A stretch of 53,461 bases of DNA from Lachnospiraceae bacterium (GCA_021202075.1 JAJQDT010000152.1:1-53461), one strand, 5' to 3'. Shown: positions 7,340 to 17,124, numbered from the stretch's first letter. Program-made: numbers and translations. Notes: generated by a model from the sequence alone, not told the origin.

Positions 7340-9138
7340 ATATCCCGGAAGCGCTTCTGCCGCTGCGCTGCCAGCTCCTGCGGCGTCTTGTCCGCGCATT
7401 CGTGGAAGAATTCCCGCATATGCCTGTCGATAATCTTCGCGATTTCCTCCAGGCTCTCTTCCTCGGCCGGCTCGTCCTCACAGATGATGCGCTCAATCAC
7501 GCCCAGCTCATAGAGCTCCTGCGCGGTCACTTTCATAAGCTTTACCGCCTCGTCCGCGCGGCTCGCGTCCTTCCAGAGGATGGAGGCAAAGCCTTCGGGC
7601 GAAAGAATGGAGTAGGTCGCGTTTTCCAGCATCCAGACCTCATTTGCGACGGCCAGCGCCAGCGCGCCGCCGCTTCCGCCCTGACCGATGATGATAGACA
7701 GTACCGGCACCTTCAGCGTGGACATCTCGAACAGGTTCCGGGCAATCGCCTCGCCCTGTCCCCTCTCCTCCGCTTCCATGCCCGGGTATGCGCCCGGCGT
7801 GTCGACGAAGCAGATGATCGGCCGGTTGAACTTCTCCGCCTGCTTCATCAGACGCAGCGACTTGCGGTACCCTTCGGGAGAAGCCATACCAAAATTGCGC
7901 CCGATGGTCTCCTCCGGCGTCTTGCCGCGGTCCTGGCCGATCACGGTCACCGGAATGCCGCAGTAGGTGGCAATTCCGCCCACGATGGCAGCGTCGTCGC
8001 CGAAATAGCGATCGCCGTGCAGCTCAATGAAGTCCTTAAACAGGAAGCGGATGTAGTCGCTGGCCACCAGGCGGCCGGTCTTCCTGGCCTGATGCACCGC
8101 CTCGAGCGGCTCCGTACTCCGCTTCGCGATTTTGTTCAGCGTCTTCTGCCGCATCGTGCCCGAATACGGGGCGCGGCGGCTCTTCGGCGTCTTATCCTTC
8201 CAGCTCTCGATCTGCCGAAGTACCGTCTCCGGCAGCGTGTCATCAGAAGAAGAATGCAGATTGTTTTCCTCGGACCAGGTCTGCCAGCTCTGCTCCCCAC
8301 TGTGCAGCGCGAGCAGCATTCCCAGCACGGCTTTCTGATCTTTTCTCTCCACCACACAATCCACGAATCCATGCTTCTGCTGGAATTCCGCTCTCTGGAA
8401 GCCGTCCGGAAGCTTCTGACGGATGGTCTGTTCAATCACACGCGGACCGGCAAAGCCAATCAGCGCCTTCGGCTCCGAGAGAATGATATCTCCGAGCATG
8501 GCGAAGCTGGCTGTCACGCCTCCGGTCGTCGGATCGGTCAGTACACTGATATATAAAAGTCCCGCATCCGAATGATTCTTTACCGCGGCAGATGTCTTCG
8601 CCATCTGCATCAGCGATACAATCCCCTCCTGCATCCGGGCTCCGCCGGAAGCCGCGTAGCCGATCACCGGCAGCCGCCTCTCGGTCGCCCGCTCAAAGGC
8701 CCGGGTCACCTTTTCTCCCACATTGCGGCCCATACTGCCCATCAGGAAACGGCAGTCGCAGACCATAATGACCGTCTCCTGGCCATTGATTTTCCCACAA
8801 CCGGTCACGATGGCCTCGTTCAGAGAGGTCTTCTCTTTCGCCGCCGCCAGCTTGTCCTCATACTCCGGATACTCCAGCGGGTTCACCTCCGGCATTTCCG
8901 TGTCCCATTCTTCAAACGTACCGGCATCCAGAAGCATCTCAATCCGGCGATTCGCATGCACCCGGAACTGGTAGCCGCACTTCGGGCAGATGTAAAAATT
9001 ATCCTTCAGCTCCTGCGCGGTAAATTCCGCGCCGCACTTTTTACATGGGCGCTTCTCCGGGCGCTTTTCCTGCTCTTTTTCATTCGACTGTGTGCGCGCG
9101 TTCCTGTCAAAAATCTGCTTCAATCCATTGAATGGCAT
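7336..9138 (-). CDS. accDA: Fused acetyl-CoA carboxylase carboxyltransferase (beta-alpha)
   Basis: 600 residues carrying both carboxyltransferase subunits in one chain. The N-terminal half is AccD, with a four-cysteine zinc ribbon (CKKCG...CPKCG, about residues 37-60) and the crotonase-like core with GGARMQEG. After a short linker (about 300-330) comes AccA ([16 protein letters not shown]...[20 protein letters not shown]...[11 protein letters not shown]). The enzyme transfers the carboxyl group from biotin to acetyl-CoA, the first step of fatty acid synthesis. Separate genes are the rule in most bacteria; fusion occurs in some Clostridia. It is the last gene after prfA (73-base gap) with Shine-Dalgarno AAAGGAGC. 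AccB and AccC are not in the window. Confidence 0.93.
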   Translation of the reverse strand: MPFNGLKQIFDRNARTQSNEKEQEKRPEKRPCKKCGAEFTAQELKDNFYICPKCGYQFRVHANRRIEMLLDAGTFEEWDTEMPEVNPLEYPEYEDKLAAAKEKTSLNEAIVTGCGKINGQETVIMVCDCRFLMGSMGRNVGEKVTRAFERATERRLPVIGYAASGGARMQEGIVSLMQMAKTSAAVKNHSDAGLLYISVLTDPTTGGVTASFAMLGDIILSEPKALIGFAGPRVIEQTIRQKLPDGFQRAEFQQKHGFVDCVVERKDQKAVLGMLLALHSGEQSWQTWSEENNLHSSSDDTLPETVLRQIESWKDKTPKSRRAPYSGTMRQKTLNKIAKRSTEPLEAVHQARKTGRLVASDYIRFLFKDFIELHGDRYFGDDAAIVGGIATYCGIPVTVIGQDRGKTPEETIGRNFGMASPEGYRKSLRLMKQAEKFNRPIICFVDTPGAYPGMEAEERGQGEAIARNLFEMSTLKVPVLSIIIGQGGSGGALALAVANEVWMLENATYSILSPEGFASILWKDASRADEAVKLMKVTAQELYELGVIERIICEDEPAEEESLEEIAKIIDRHMREFFHECADKTPQELAAQRQKRFRDM

Positions 9139-9211
9139 TTTGTTTTGCTCCTTTCACCATCTGCCCGGGTTCGCTGCCCCTGTATCTCATTCTCCTTCGT
9201 CAGCAAGGCGC

Positions 9212-10285
9212 TTATGCCTCATTTACCTTTGCCAGCTTCGCCGCCTGATCGGCCGCGATGCAATTGTCGATAATCTCCTGAATGTCCCCGTCCATGATTT
9301 TGTCGAGCTTGTAGAGGGTCAGGTTAATCCGATGATCAGTCACACGCCCCTGCGGGAAATTGTAAGTGCGGATTTTCTCCGAGCGGTCGCCGGAACCCAC
9401 CTGGCTGCGCCGCGCCTCCGCCTCCGCGTCGTGTGCTTTCTGCAGCTCCAGGTCGTACAGCTTCGCGCGGAGCACCTTCAGCGCCTTATCCTTATTTTTC
9501 AGCTGCGATTTCTCATCCTGGCAGGAAATCACAATGCCGGTCGGAATGTGTGTCAGCCGAACCGCGGAATCCGTCGTGTTGACGCACTGGCCGCCGTTTC
9601 CGGACGCACGGAAAACATCAAATTTACAATCATTCAGATCCAGCTGGACGTCCACCTCTTCCGCCTCGGGCATGATTGCCACCGTAATGGTCGACGTGTG
9701 AATCCGGCCGCCGGACTCCGTCTCCGGCACACGCTGCACCCGGTGTACGCCGGACTCATATTTCAGCATCGAATACGCGCCCTGTCCGGTCACCATAAAG
9801 CTGACATATTTCATGCCGCCGATGCCGATCTCCTCCACATCCATGGTCTCGACCTTCCAGCGGCGGCTCTCTGCATAATGCACATACATCCGGTAAATCT
9901 CTGCGGCAAACAGCGCCGCCTCATCTCCGCCCGCACCCGCGCGAATCTCAATGATGACGTTTTTCTCATCATTCGGATCCTTGGGCAGCAGCAGAATCTT
10001 CAGCTTCTGCTCCAGCGCCGCGACCTGCTCTCTTGCTTCCGAAAGCTCTTCCTTGAGCATCTCGCGCATTTCCTCGTCGGATTCCTCCTCCAGCATCGCC
10101 AGAGAATCCTCGACCGTCTCCTGATTCTTTTTATAGTCCCGATACGTATCAACCAGCGGCTGAAGATTCGCCTGCTCCTTCATCAGCTTCTGAAACCGCG
10201 CCTGATCCGCGATCACAGACGGCTCATTCAGCATATTCAGGATCTCCTCGAACCGTATCAGCAAATCCTCCAATTTATCAAACAT
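9212..10285 (-). CDS. prfA: Peptide chain release factor 1
   Basis: 357 residues from [20 protein letters not shown], preceded by GTGGAGGAG. The GGQ motif that triggers peptidyl-tRNA hydrolysis is at about 231-233 in [17 protein letters not shown]. The codon-recognition loop reads P-E-T near residue 187, fitting the PxT pattern of RF1. RF1 ends translation at UAA and UAG. It sits directly after prmC, whose product methylates the glutamine of GGQ, an arrangement conserved across Firmicutes. The protein is full length with no oddities. Confidence 0.96.
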   Translation of the reverse strand: MFDKLEDLLIRFEEILNMLNEPSVIADQARFQKLMKEQANLQPLVDTYRDYKKNQETVEDSLAMLEEESDEEMREMLKEELSEAREQVAALEQKLKILLLPKDPNDEKNVIIEIRAGAGGDEAALFAAEIYRMYVHYAESRRWKVETMDVEEIGIGGMKYVSFMVTGQGAYSMLKYESGVHRVQRVPETESGGRIHTSTITVAIMPEAEEVDVQLDLNDCKFDVFRASGNGGQCVNTTDSAVRLTHIPTGIVISCQDEKSQLKNKDKALKVLRAKLYDLELQKAHDAEAEARRSQVGSGDRSEKIRTYNFPQGRVTDHRINLTLYKLDKIMDGDIQEIIDNCIAADQAAKLAKVNEA

Positions 10286-10427
10286 AATCTCCTCCACGGA
10301 GGCCATCCGCATTCCATGCAGCCTGCCATATCCCCGTATACCATTTCTATCTTCCGGATAAACACAATCCGATTTCAAAATCTCCAGACAAAAAACAAAG
10401 CGAACTCTTTTACTCTCTTTATACGAG

Positions 10428-11414
10428 CTACCTGATAATATTCTGCCATAACTCCTTCGTCCGGGGCAGCCGTCCCGACACCACCCGGTCGTTTCCGGGC
10501 AAATCCTTCGCAATGCGCACTTCGGCAAACTCATTTTCGCGCATCAAATCTGACACCGCTTCCCCCTGGTCATAGCCAATCTCCATCAGCAGCCATCCGC
10601 CCGGCTGCAGGTAGTCACGGCTCTCGCAGATGATTCTCCGGTAAAAATCCAGACCGTCCGCCCCGCCGTCCAGCGCCATGCGCGGCTCATGCAGGCGCAC
10701 CTCCTCCGACAGCTCCTCAATCACCGGGGTGCAGATATAAGGAGGGTTCGAAACAATCATGTCAAACCTCTCACAGTCAGATGTCGAAAACTGTGCAAAC
10801 AAATCGCTCTGTATAAAATGCACCGCAGCACCGAGCCGACGCGTATTCTCACGCGCAGTTGCCAATGCCTCCGCAGATAAATCCGAAGCATACAATTCCA
10901 GGCTCCCGCCAACACGCGCTTCCCATTGCTTCTCCAGGCTGATGGCGATGCACCCCGACCCGGTACACAGATCCAGTGCACGGTAAGGCCGCTGATTTCC
11001 GCTGTCAGGACATACTCGTCCGGCTCCCAGGCCGCATCCAGGTATTTCCCTCTCCAAAATCGACAGTGCCAGCTCCACCAGCGTCTCTGTGTCCTGCCGA
11101 GGAATCAGCACATGCTCATTGACCAGAAACGGCAGTCCCATAAACTCCTGCTCTCCAGTCAGATGCTGAAGCGGAATGTGAGCGCCGCGCTGATTCACCA
11201 GCGAAACAAACCTCTCCCGCAGCTCCTCGCTTAATCTTCTTTCCCGGTCCGCCAGGTAGCCGGCTCTCGTGACTCCGGTCACAAATTCCATCAGATACCA
11301 GGCGTCCACAGCCGCATCTTCAATTCCGCAGGATAAAAAATACCTCTTCGCTTCCTCCTGCGCACAGCGCATGGACACAGGTTCCACTAAAATAAATTCG
11401 CCAGTTTTCATCAT
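10428..11414 (-). CDS. prmC: Release factor glutamine methyltransferase
   Basis: S-adenosylmethionine-dependent N5-glutamine methyltransferase acting on RF1/RF2. The diagnostic catalytic motif NPPY is in [17 protein letters not shown]. The SAM-binding strand [16 protein letters not shown] and the substrate loop [12 protein letters not shown] are present. A small extra loop ([18 protein letters not shown]) precedes the SAM site and is not usual. The start is uncertain: 11414 (MMKTGEF) is used, but 11474 upstream or 11372 ([12 protein letters not shown]) are possible, and none has a strong Shine-Dalgarno. It lies in the rpmE-prfA operon, upstream of its substrate gene. Confidence 0.92.
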   Translation of the reverse strand: MMKTGEFILVEPVSMRCAQEEAKRYFLSCGIEDAAVDAWYLMEFVTGVTRAGYLADRERRLSEELRERFVSLVNQRGAHIPLQHLTGEQEFMGLPFLVNEHVLIPRQDTETLVELALSILEREIPGCGLGAGRVCPDSGNQRPYRALDLCTGSGCIAISLEKQWEARVGGSLELYASDLSAEALATARENTRRLGAAVHFIQSDLFAQFSTSDCERFDMIVSNPPYICTPVIEELSEEVRLHEPRMALDGGADGLDFYRRIICESRDYLQPGGWLLMEIGYDQGEAVSDLMRENEFAEVRIAKDLPGNDRVVSGRLPRTKELWQNIIR

Positions 11415-11641
11415 ACTACTTATCTCAGTTCTGACGCCTGCACACCACACCGACTCATCGCCCATTTCATCCACCAGTCAGCACACAAATGACTGTCAAT
11501 ATCAACCTGACCCGGATAAACGCAGGCAAAATTTTTGCCCTTTTGTGCAGGAAACCTTCTTAAGCTTCTCGACACAGCCTGCAACACAAATCCATAGAAA
11601 ATCCGGCATCAAAAAACGGCATGCTGTCCCGACAACCGTAT

Positions 11642-12787
11642 TTACGCGCCCTGCCCTGCCATCTCCCCGGCCTCCTTATCTGAGGCAGATTCCGCCGCAG
11701 CCGTATCCTCTTCCCACTCGTAGTGCGTGCCAAACTGCTCGTTCTCGAACTTCTTCCAGTTAAAAACCGCCTCGACCGACGCGATCCCAACCTCGATCAT
11801 CGAATCATCCGGCTCCTTGGTCGTCAAATGCTGCATCATCATGCCCGGGCGGCTCAATGCGTTGATAATTTTGTTGTCCGTCCGACCGGCCAGCTGAATA
11901 AACTCATAGGAAACGCCCGCAATCAACGGCAGCAGCGCCAGGCGCAGAACGATTCGCCAAAACGCCGTGTATACATGAAGCACCGCGAACAGCGGGATGC
12001 TGAACAGCATAATAAATACAATACTGATAAACATAACGATAAACAGAAAGCTGGTGCCGCAGCGCTTGTGCTCGCGCGAGCTTTTCCGCACATTCTCCAC
12101 CGTCAGCTCCAGGCCATTCTCAATGCAGTTGATGCATTTGTGCTCCGCGCCATGGTACATAAAGGTCCGCTGGATATCCTTCATGCGGGAAATCAGAGCA
12201 AGATATCCGAAGAAAATCACCAGCTTTACCAGGCTCTCAATCATCAGAAGCACCGTCTCTGAGCTGATGACCGGGCGCAGCAGCCGTGAAATAAAATACG
12301 GCAGCATCATAAACAGTACAATGGAAAAGGCCAGCGAAAAAATGACCGTCAGTGTCATCAGCCAGTCGTCGTCGCTGGAAGCATCGCCGCTCTCCGCCTC
12401 TTTTTTAAGTTTTTTCTCACATTTTTCAAGCACGTTTTCCGCCGCCCCGGTTTTGCCCTTTGCGCGCAGCTTCTCCGCTTTTTCAGCGGCTTTTTTGCGC
12501 ACCTTTCCTTCCCGCTCGGCCCGCTCCTGCTCCGTCTCCTCCGCAAAGAAGGAAGCGGAAAACATCAGCGTCTTCATACCGAGGATCATGGAATCAAAGA
12601 AATTCACAACACCGCGAATAATCGGTAATTTTACAAATTTGTGTTTTTGCAGCCGCTCGCTTGAACAGTCCTGGGTATCCACAACGATATTCCCATCCTG
12701 TGTCCGCACCGCGACCGCATAACGGCCTTTGTTGCGCATCATGACGCCTTCAATGACCGCCTGACCGCCAATCCCAGATGGTTTCAT
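11642..12787 (-). CDS. YqhQ-like DUF1385 membrane protein
   Basis: 381 residues beginning MKPSGIGGQAVIEGVMMRNK, the hallmark opening of DUF1385/YqhQ proteins. Residues about 85-140 form a Lys/Glu-rich coiled stretch. Four or so membrane segments follow (LTVIFSLAFSIVLFMMLPYF; TVLLMIESLVKLVIFFGYLAL; TSFLFIVMFISIVFIMLF; FWRIVLRLALLPLIAGVSY). The conserved YHGAEHKCINCIENG, rich in His and Cys, could bind a metal. The function is unknown. The gene commonly sits beside rpmE, prmC and prfA in Clostridia, as here. Shine-Dalgarno AAAGGGGG precedes the ATG. Confidence 0.9.
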   Translation of the reverse strand: MKPSGIGGQAVIEGVMMRNKGRYAVAVRTQDGNIVVDTQDCSSERLQKHKFVKLPIIRGVVNFFDSMILGMKTLMFSASFFAEETEQERAEREGKVRKKAAEKAEKLRAKGKTGAAENVLEKCEKKLKKEAESGDASSDDDWLMTLTVIFSLAFSIVLFMMLPYFISRLLRPVISSETVLLMIESLVKLVIFFGYLALISRMKDIQRTFMYHGAEHKCINCIENGLELTVENVRKSSREHKRCGTSFLFIVMFISIVFIMLFSIPLFAVLHVYTAFWRIVLRLALLPLIAGVSYEFIQLAGRTDNKIINALSRPGMMMQHLTTKEPDDSMIEVGIASVEAVFNWKKFENEQFGTHYEWEEDTAAAESASDKEAGEMAGQGA

Positions 12788-12809
12788 ACGAATCCCCCTT
12801 TTATGAAAA

Positions 12810-12838
12810 TGGGTTGAGATCGTATCAACCTCAACCCA
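12810..12838 (-). terminator. Attenuator-like hairpin between rpmE and yqhQ
   Basis: TGGGTTGAG pairs perfectly with CTCAACCCA, and on the operon strand it is followed by TTTTCATAAAA, a short U run. It could cut transcription after rpmE so that L31 is made in excess over the downstream genes, or simply protect the rpmE message. Confidence 0.5.
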
Positions 12839-12856
12839 CGCGTTCTCTGTCTATTT

Positions 12857-13057
12857 CTACTGAAGACCATACTTTTTATTGAACCGCTCAATACGTCCAC
12901 GCGCGGCAGTTGCCTTCTGCTGTCCGGAGTAAAACGGATGGCATTTGGAGCAAATCTCCACGTGAATGCTCTTCTTGGTCGAACCAGTCACAAATGTGTT
13001 GCCACAGTTGCATGTAACCTCTGCCTGATAGTATTTCGGCTGAATCGCTTCCTGCAT
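12857..13057 (-). CDS. rpmE: 50S ribosomal protein L31, zinc-binding type
   Basis: 66 residues from [20 protein letters not shown]. Four zinc-ligand cysteines are present (CNCG and CSKC), with the typical HPFYSGQQK segment after them, so this is the C+ (zinc) form rather than the zinc-free YtiA/RpmE2 form. It is the first gene of the operon leading to yqhQ, prmC, prfA and accDA. The ATG is preceded by GAAGAGGTG. Longer readings upstream are not needed. Confidence 0.95.
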   Translation of the reverse strand: MQEAIQPKYYQAEVTCNCGNTFVTGSTKKSIHVEICSKCHPFYSGQQKATAARGRIERFNKKYGLQ

Positions 13058-13294
13058 TTTTTTCACCTCTTCTTCTCTATTATGTGAACTGCTGATTTCC
13101 CTCCTCCACGAATAAACCTGAGTCCGGATGCGGCAATCCCCGTCATTCTCCGCAGAACCGCCCATCTTCTGACAAGGTCAGATCCGTATCTGAAAATCAA
13201 TTCCCGGTCAATGCCGCTCAAGTGATACCGCGGCAAGTCTCCCCGGGCTATCCCTGCAAGTCCCTGCAGTTCGCCTGTTTTGCACAGCACACAG

Positions 13295-13323
13295 AGCATA
13301 GCATAATTCCCATGTAAAAGCAA
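13295..13323 (-). promoter_or_regulatory. Probable sigma-A promoter of the rpmE-prfA-accDA operon
   Basis: On the minus strand TTGCTT and TATGCT are 17 bases apart. The predicted leader is about 230 nt before the rpmE start. I see no known ribosomal-protein leader motif in it. Nothing else is recognised in 13058-13373. Confidence 0.55.
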
Positions 13324-13373
13324 GCTGTTTTTGCTTTACACAATGATTATTTTTTGTTGCTTATCTTTTTCTT

Positions 13374-13958
13374 CTAAAAAAATCTCAACAACTGTATGTA
13401 TTTTGTCTTATCTATATCCGAGTATCGTTCCCCAAATATTCTAAAGCAGTTATTATCGTTTTGATAAAACTTTAAAAGCTGTGGTTTGTCTTCGCATTCC
13501 AGATAAACAATACCACCGCCAACATCATACTGGACAGCTTTCAAAACTTCCATTGCACTTTCCATCAAGTCATTTCCGCTTAATGTATCTCCATCATGTT
13601 CGCTGTAATTCTTTCCGAACTGAGCAATCAGAAAAGCAGAAACCATATACGAGTTAGTGGCTTCGTTCAACTGTGTGTATCGTCTGATTTTCTTTTTTGT
13701 CGATTCAGATATACCGATATTCCCAATTTCAAGCGCTTTGTGCGCTAACGTAAATATTGCGGCCAGGTCTCCTTGATCATCCATTACCAAATGAGTGACG
13801 GACATCTTCTTTTTAGCAAATTCAATAGCATTCTTCTTCACAAAGTTTTCTATTTCTGCATTCTTAGGACAAGAGAAATCGGAGAGAACAAGCTTGACAC
13901 CATCCTCTCCGATGCCTTTGATCATGTCAAGAATGTTTACTGTCGTGTAAGCATTCAT
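13374..13958 (-). CDS. GNAT-like toxin of a type II toxin-antitoxin pair
   Basis: 194 residues beginning MNAYTTVNILDMIKGIGEDG. The C-terminal half (AFLIAQFGKNY, DVGGGIVYLECEDKPQLLKF, FRIFGERYSDIDKTKYIQLL) matches the pattern of GNAT-fold toxins such as the TacT/AtaT-like group, which acetylate charged aminoacyl-tRNAs. Here the N-terminal 60 residues are extra and unlike those toxins, so the activity is inferred. The start codon overlaps the stop of the upstream antitoxin gene by 4 bases (ATGA). A truncated second copy lies at 16721-17075. Confidence 0.65.
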   Translation of the reverse strand: MNAYTTVNILDMIKGIGEDGVKLVLSDFSCPKNAEIENFVKKNAIEFAKKKMSVTHLVMDDQGDLAAIFTLAHKALEIGNIGISESTKKKIRRYTQLNEATNSYMVSAFLIAQFGKNYSEHDGDTLSGNDLMESAMEVLKAVQYDVGGGIVYLECEDKPQLLKFYQNDNNCFRIFGERYSDIDKTKYIQLLRFF

Positions 13959-14143
13959 TCTGTCGGAAACCTCTTTGCCATCAGCCTGCGGATTTCATTC
14001 ACGTCACGCATGACAGGAATAGCTGGTGCAGTCCGCTTCTTCTTAGCTTGTGCCTTTTCAGATTCTTCTAAAGCAGCTACGAACTTTTCCACCTGTCCAG
14101 GCTCAGTAATTTTGACCTGAGCAAAAATACTTGAAGTAGCCAT
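13955..14143 (-). CDS. Antitoxin-like partner of the GNAT-type toxin
   Basis: 62 residues from MATSSIFAQVKITEPGQVEK, chosen because AGGAGGTG stands 6-7 bases ahead. The first part resembles an antitoxin dimerisation strand (SSIFAQVKI), and the rest is Lys/Glu/Arg-rich with VMRDVNEIRRLMAKRFPTE at the end. Short size, position directly ahead of the toxin gene with a 4-base overlap, and a dedicated promoter all fit an antitoxin. No named family is certain. Confidence 0.6.
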   Translation of the reverse strand: MATSSIFAQVKITEPGQVEKFVAALEESEKAQAKKKRTAPAIPVMRDVNEIRRLMAKRFPTE

Positions 14144-14218
14144 ATGCACACCTCCTGACTGCCTGTCTGGCTCTTTCTGTACTGATAACAACACATTTCC
14201 CTGTGCTGCTTCATAAAT

Positions 14219-14247
14219 ATTATATCCACAAACGTACCAAAAATCAA
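14219..14247 (-). promoter_or_regulatory. Sigma-A promoter of the antitoxin-GNAT toxin pair
   Basis: On the minus strand TTGATT, a 17-base spacer and a consensus TATAAT. It lies about 75 bases upstream of the antitoxin start. Confidence 0.75.
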
Positions 14248-14313
14248 TAGGCTAACTATCAGCACAGCCATTATTTTTCACTTCAGCTTATTTTTCACCA
14301 GCTGTTTTATATC

Positions 14314-14667
14314 CTACTTTACCGTCACTTTGACTTTGATGCTCTTAGAGCCGGATTTTATGGTGACGGTCGCTGTGCCTTTTTTCTTTGCCACAATCTT
14401 TCCTTTTGAGCTTACCGTCGCCACCTTTTTATTGGAGGTTTTGTAAGTCACCTTCTGGACAGTCACTTTGATTGTCTTCGTCAAACCGCTCGCAAGCGTG
14501 ATCGTGATGGTCGTCTTTCCGGTCTTGTTTTTCGCTTTGATTTTGCCATTGCTCGTGACCGTCACAAGCTTTTTGTTGCCCGAAGTCCATGATACCACGG
14601 AATCTCCTGCTGCAAGTCCTGTCACCTTCAGCGCCGTCGTATTTTGTAAGGGCGGCAATTTTGTCAT
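14314..14667 (-). pseudogene. Big_2/Ig-like domain fragment of a lost surface protein
   Basis: About 115 codons encode two Ig-like strands sets typical of Big_2 repeats: KVTGLAAGDSVVSWTSGNKK, TVTSNGKIKAKNKTGKTTIT, then KVATVSSKGKIVAKKKGTAT and a terminal KIKVKVTVK-like end at a stop codon. Such repeats normally form the C-terminus of long secreted proteins. Here no signal peptide or N-terminal domain precedes them. The frame instead begins inside a coiled-coil fragment in another frame (14640-14925). It is a remnant joined by rearrangement. Confidence 0.7.
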
Positions 14668-14925
14668 CGGATGCTTTCAGCAGCTCCCATTTTTCATCCA
14701 TCAGTTTTTGGATTTTCTGTTCCTTCTTATTCAGTTCAGCCTGATATTTTTCCCAATCTGAATCACATTGCTCAAACCAGATATTGCGGACGTTGACCGT
14801 TTCAGCATGGGCCTTTGCCAGTTCTATTTTAAGCTGGTTATTCTCCTTGATATACCCTGCCACAATCTTGCTGTGGTTCGCCTGCAGCTTTCTATATCTT
14901 TCCCCGTCAGGTTTTGAATATAAGT
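14640..14925 (-). pseudogene. Coiled-coil fragment resembling an IS66-type transposase N-terminus
   Basis: In one frame: ERYRKLQANHSKIVAGYIKE, then ENNQLKIELAKAHAE, QKIQKLMDEKWELLKASDDK and IAALT. This resembles the N-terminal leucine-zipper-like region of IS66-family transposases, which precedes their zinc finger. The resemblance stops at IAALT, where Big_2 coding sequence begins in a different frame. No catalytic domain, second IS66 gene or terminal repeat is visible. The family assignment is from memory. Confidence 0.45.
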
Positions 14926-14927
14926 TT

Positions 14928-16529
14928 TCACTTTCTGACCCGCTCAATCCTGCAGGAATGCTCCTTGCTGTCCTTATCATAGTTCACGCCCACCAGCAAA
15001 ATTTCACCTGAAAAACGTTTCAGGCAATCTGCATATTCATTCTTACGAATCTGGTCTAATGCGGTCTTTACAGACTTATCCCATTTCAGCTCCACCACCA
15101 TCGCCGGGAGCGTACAATTTCTGTCCGGTACAAATACCAGATCTGCAAATCCTTTGCCAGCAGGCATTTCCCGAACCACTGTATAGCTTTTCTTCGCCGA
15201 GTAATAAGCCAGCGAAATCGCGCAGGACAGTGAATTTTCATCGTTATATTGAAGAATGGATGCATTCTCCTGATGCACTTTGGCAATCTGATTCGCGACC
15301 GCCGCCTCGTCTCCGGCAATCGTCAGCCGGAGCAGCTCATTTGAGCCGCGGATCGCATTCATCACATTTTCCCAGCCGCCGTCCTCAATACAATTAATAA
15401 ACTCCTGGCGCACTTCGCTGTTTGGAATCACACAATCCACAGCGCTCTCGTCAACCTCCGGGAATTTTTCCTCAGAAAGCTCTCGCTGAATCGTCAGATA
15501 ACCCAGATGGATTAGCAGCGTCAGCACATCATCTGCACTCTCAAATGCTGCCATATCATTTTGATACTTCATCGGATTGATGGAAACTGCCTCCCCCGCA
15601 ATCAGACGCTCCGTTTTTTCCCGCAGACCATCGCGGTCCATTTGAATATAAATTTTCAGTGCCTCGTATGTCTCCGTTTTCGTCCAATAGCTGTCAAATT
15701 CCCCTCTGAGAATCGCCTCGACGACAGATCGGGGATTATAAACAGATACGCCGCTGACCTGATAGCCGTCATACCACTTCTTCATCCGGTCATAAGAGAC
15801 ATCGTACTGCCCACAGAGTGCCTGTACCTCTGCTTCCGTGAACCCGGTAAACTCCTGAACCGGTTTCGCATTCATCATCGAATACTCGTAAAACATATTC
15901 AGAGCCGAATGCTGCCCATATTTTTTGATCGGCAGAATCCCGGTCATATACGCAAGCGCCACGTAGCTTTTGTCCTTCAGCAGATGGCGCAGGTAATCCA
16001 GATACTGCGTATGCGCAGCCTTATCATCACGATATACACGCATCACACAGTCCCACTCATCTATAATAAAAACAAACGGAATCCCCGTCTGAGCAAAAAT
16101 CTCCTCCAGGGCAAAGCAAAAATCGTCCGGGTCAAAATCCACCTCCCGGAACTCTCTGTTCAACTCGCGGAAAAGTTTTTTTTCAATCAGCCCGATCATA
16201 CCCTCGACGGATTTCGCTTTTGTCAGGAAGTCCTGCATATTCAGCCGGATCACATTATAACGATTCAGGTGCTTTTTAAAATCAGTGTCCTCTGCAATCT
16301 TAAACCCTCCAAACAGTTCCTCCGAATCACAGCCCCGGCTGTAATACGCGGCAAGCATATTTGCCGCCATCGACTTGCCGAAACGTCTGGGGCGGCTGAT
16401 GCTGATGTACAATTGCTCCGTCATTAAGATACTGTTTGTGAATACAAGCAGCTTTGTCTTGTCTACATAAATCTTCGAATTGACCGCTCTTTGGAAATCC
16501 ATATTACCGGGATTCAGATAAATTCCCAT
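14928..16529 (-). CDS. AAA-ATPase with C-terminal PD-(D/E)XK nuclease-like domain
   Basis: 533 residues from MGIYLNPGNMDFQRAVNSKI, start set by AAGGAGA 8 bases ahead. The N-terminal part is the AAA-ATPase-like family, with the variant Walker A RPRRFGKSM (about residues 46-54) and Walker B FVFIIDEWD. The C-terminal part has the nuclease-like pattern GFADLVFVPD ... MVVELKWDKS (about 465-500). Hundreds of paralogues occur in gut Clostridia and Bacteroidetes with no settled function; defence or mobile-element roles have been suggested. It is intact and surrounded by fragments of toxin, transposase and surface genes, so it lies in a rearranged patch. Confidence 0.85.
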   Translation of the reverse strand: MGIYLNPGNMDFQRAVNSKIYVDKTKLLVFTNSILMTEQLYISISRPRRFGKSMAANMLAAYYSRGCDSEELFGGFKIAEDTDFKKHLNRYNVIRLNMQDFLTKAKSVEGMIGLIEKKLFRELNREFREVDFDPDDFCFALEEIFAQTGIPFVFIIDEWDCVMRVYRDDKAAHTQYLDYLRHLLKDKSYVALAYMTGILPIKKYGQHSALNMFYEYSMMNAKPVQEFTGFTEAEVQALCGQYDVSYDRMKKWYDGYQVSGVSVYNPRSVVEAILRGEFDSYWTKTETYEALKIYIQMDRDGLREKTERLIAGEAVSINPMKYQNDMAAFESADDVLTLLIHLGYLTIQRELSEEKFPEVDESAVDCVIPNSEVRQEFINCIEDGGWENVMNAIRGSNELLRLTIAGDEAAVANQIAKVHQENASILQYNDENSLSCAISLAYYSAKKSYTVVREMPAGKGFADLVFVPDRNCTLPAMVVELKWDKSVKTALDQIRKNEYADCLKRFSGEILLVGVNYDKDSKEHSCRIERVRK

Positions 16530-16720
16530 ATGGTGTTCTCCTTCCATTTTTTGCTGCAGCCGTTCTCTCTTGCGGCCCCTGTTGCTGATTCCTGTCTTTT
16601 ATCCTTAATCATTCCGGGAAAAAATTATATTGATATATAGATTATAAGTCCGTTTATATCTGACAGCAACCATTTTTTTATATTATTCAAGTACCTCTAT
16701 CAAGTGACTTTCGACGAAAT

Positions 16721-17075
16721 TCAGGCACTGGAAATTCGCAATAAGAAAAACCTGCGGAAATCTTCGCAGAAGTCGCCTGGATCGTCCATTACCAGGTGAG
16801 TAACGAACATCTTCTTTTTAGCAATAGCACTTTTCCGCACAAAGTTTTCTATTTCTGCATTCATTGAACAAGAGGAATCGGAGAGAACAAGCTTGATACC
16901 ATCCTCTCCGATGCCTTTAATCATGTCAAGAATGTTTACTGTCGTGTAAGCATTCATTCTGTCGGAAACCTCTTTGCCATCAACCTGCGGATTTCATTTA
17001 CGTCACGCATGACAGGAATAGCTGGTGCAGTCCGCTTCTTCTTGGCTTGTGCCTTTTCAGATTCTTCTAAAGCAT
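16721..17075 (-). pseudogene. Truncated duplicate of the antitoxin-GNAT toxin locus
   Basis: Bases about 16780-17074 repeat about 13770-14074 with high identity: the last ~37 codons of the antitoxin, the same toxin start MNAYTTVNILDMIKGIGEDG, and about 60 toxin codons. This copy lacks two codons (EF) before AKKK and loses similarity after MDDPGD, ending in a short unrelated tail. The antitoxin start and promoter are absent because the duplication stops 50 bases before the end of rho. It cannot make a working pair. The 16530-16720 stretch before it shows nothing else. Confidence 0.85.
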
Positions 17076-17124
17076 CAGACATTCGCTATCAGAAGGCCAA
17101 CAGATTTTTTCAGATACACGTTCC

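Noticed and set aside
7402..8556. 384-codon plus-strand frame across accDA
   Set aside because: It is antisense to a clearly conserved enzyme and has no recognisable domain.
9092..10435. 447-codon plus-strand frame across prfA
   Set aside because: It is antisense to prfA, which carries the GGQ motif; the antisense product is Arg/His/Leu-rich nonsense-like sequence.
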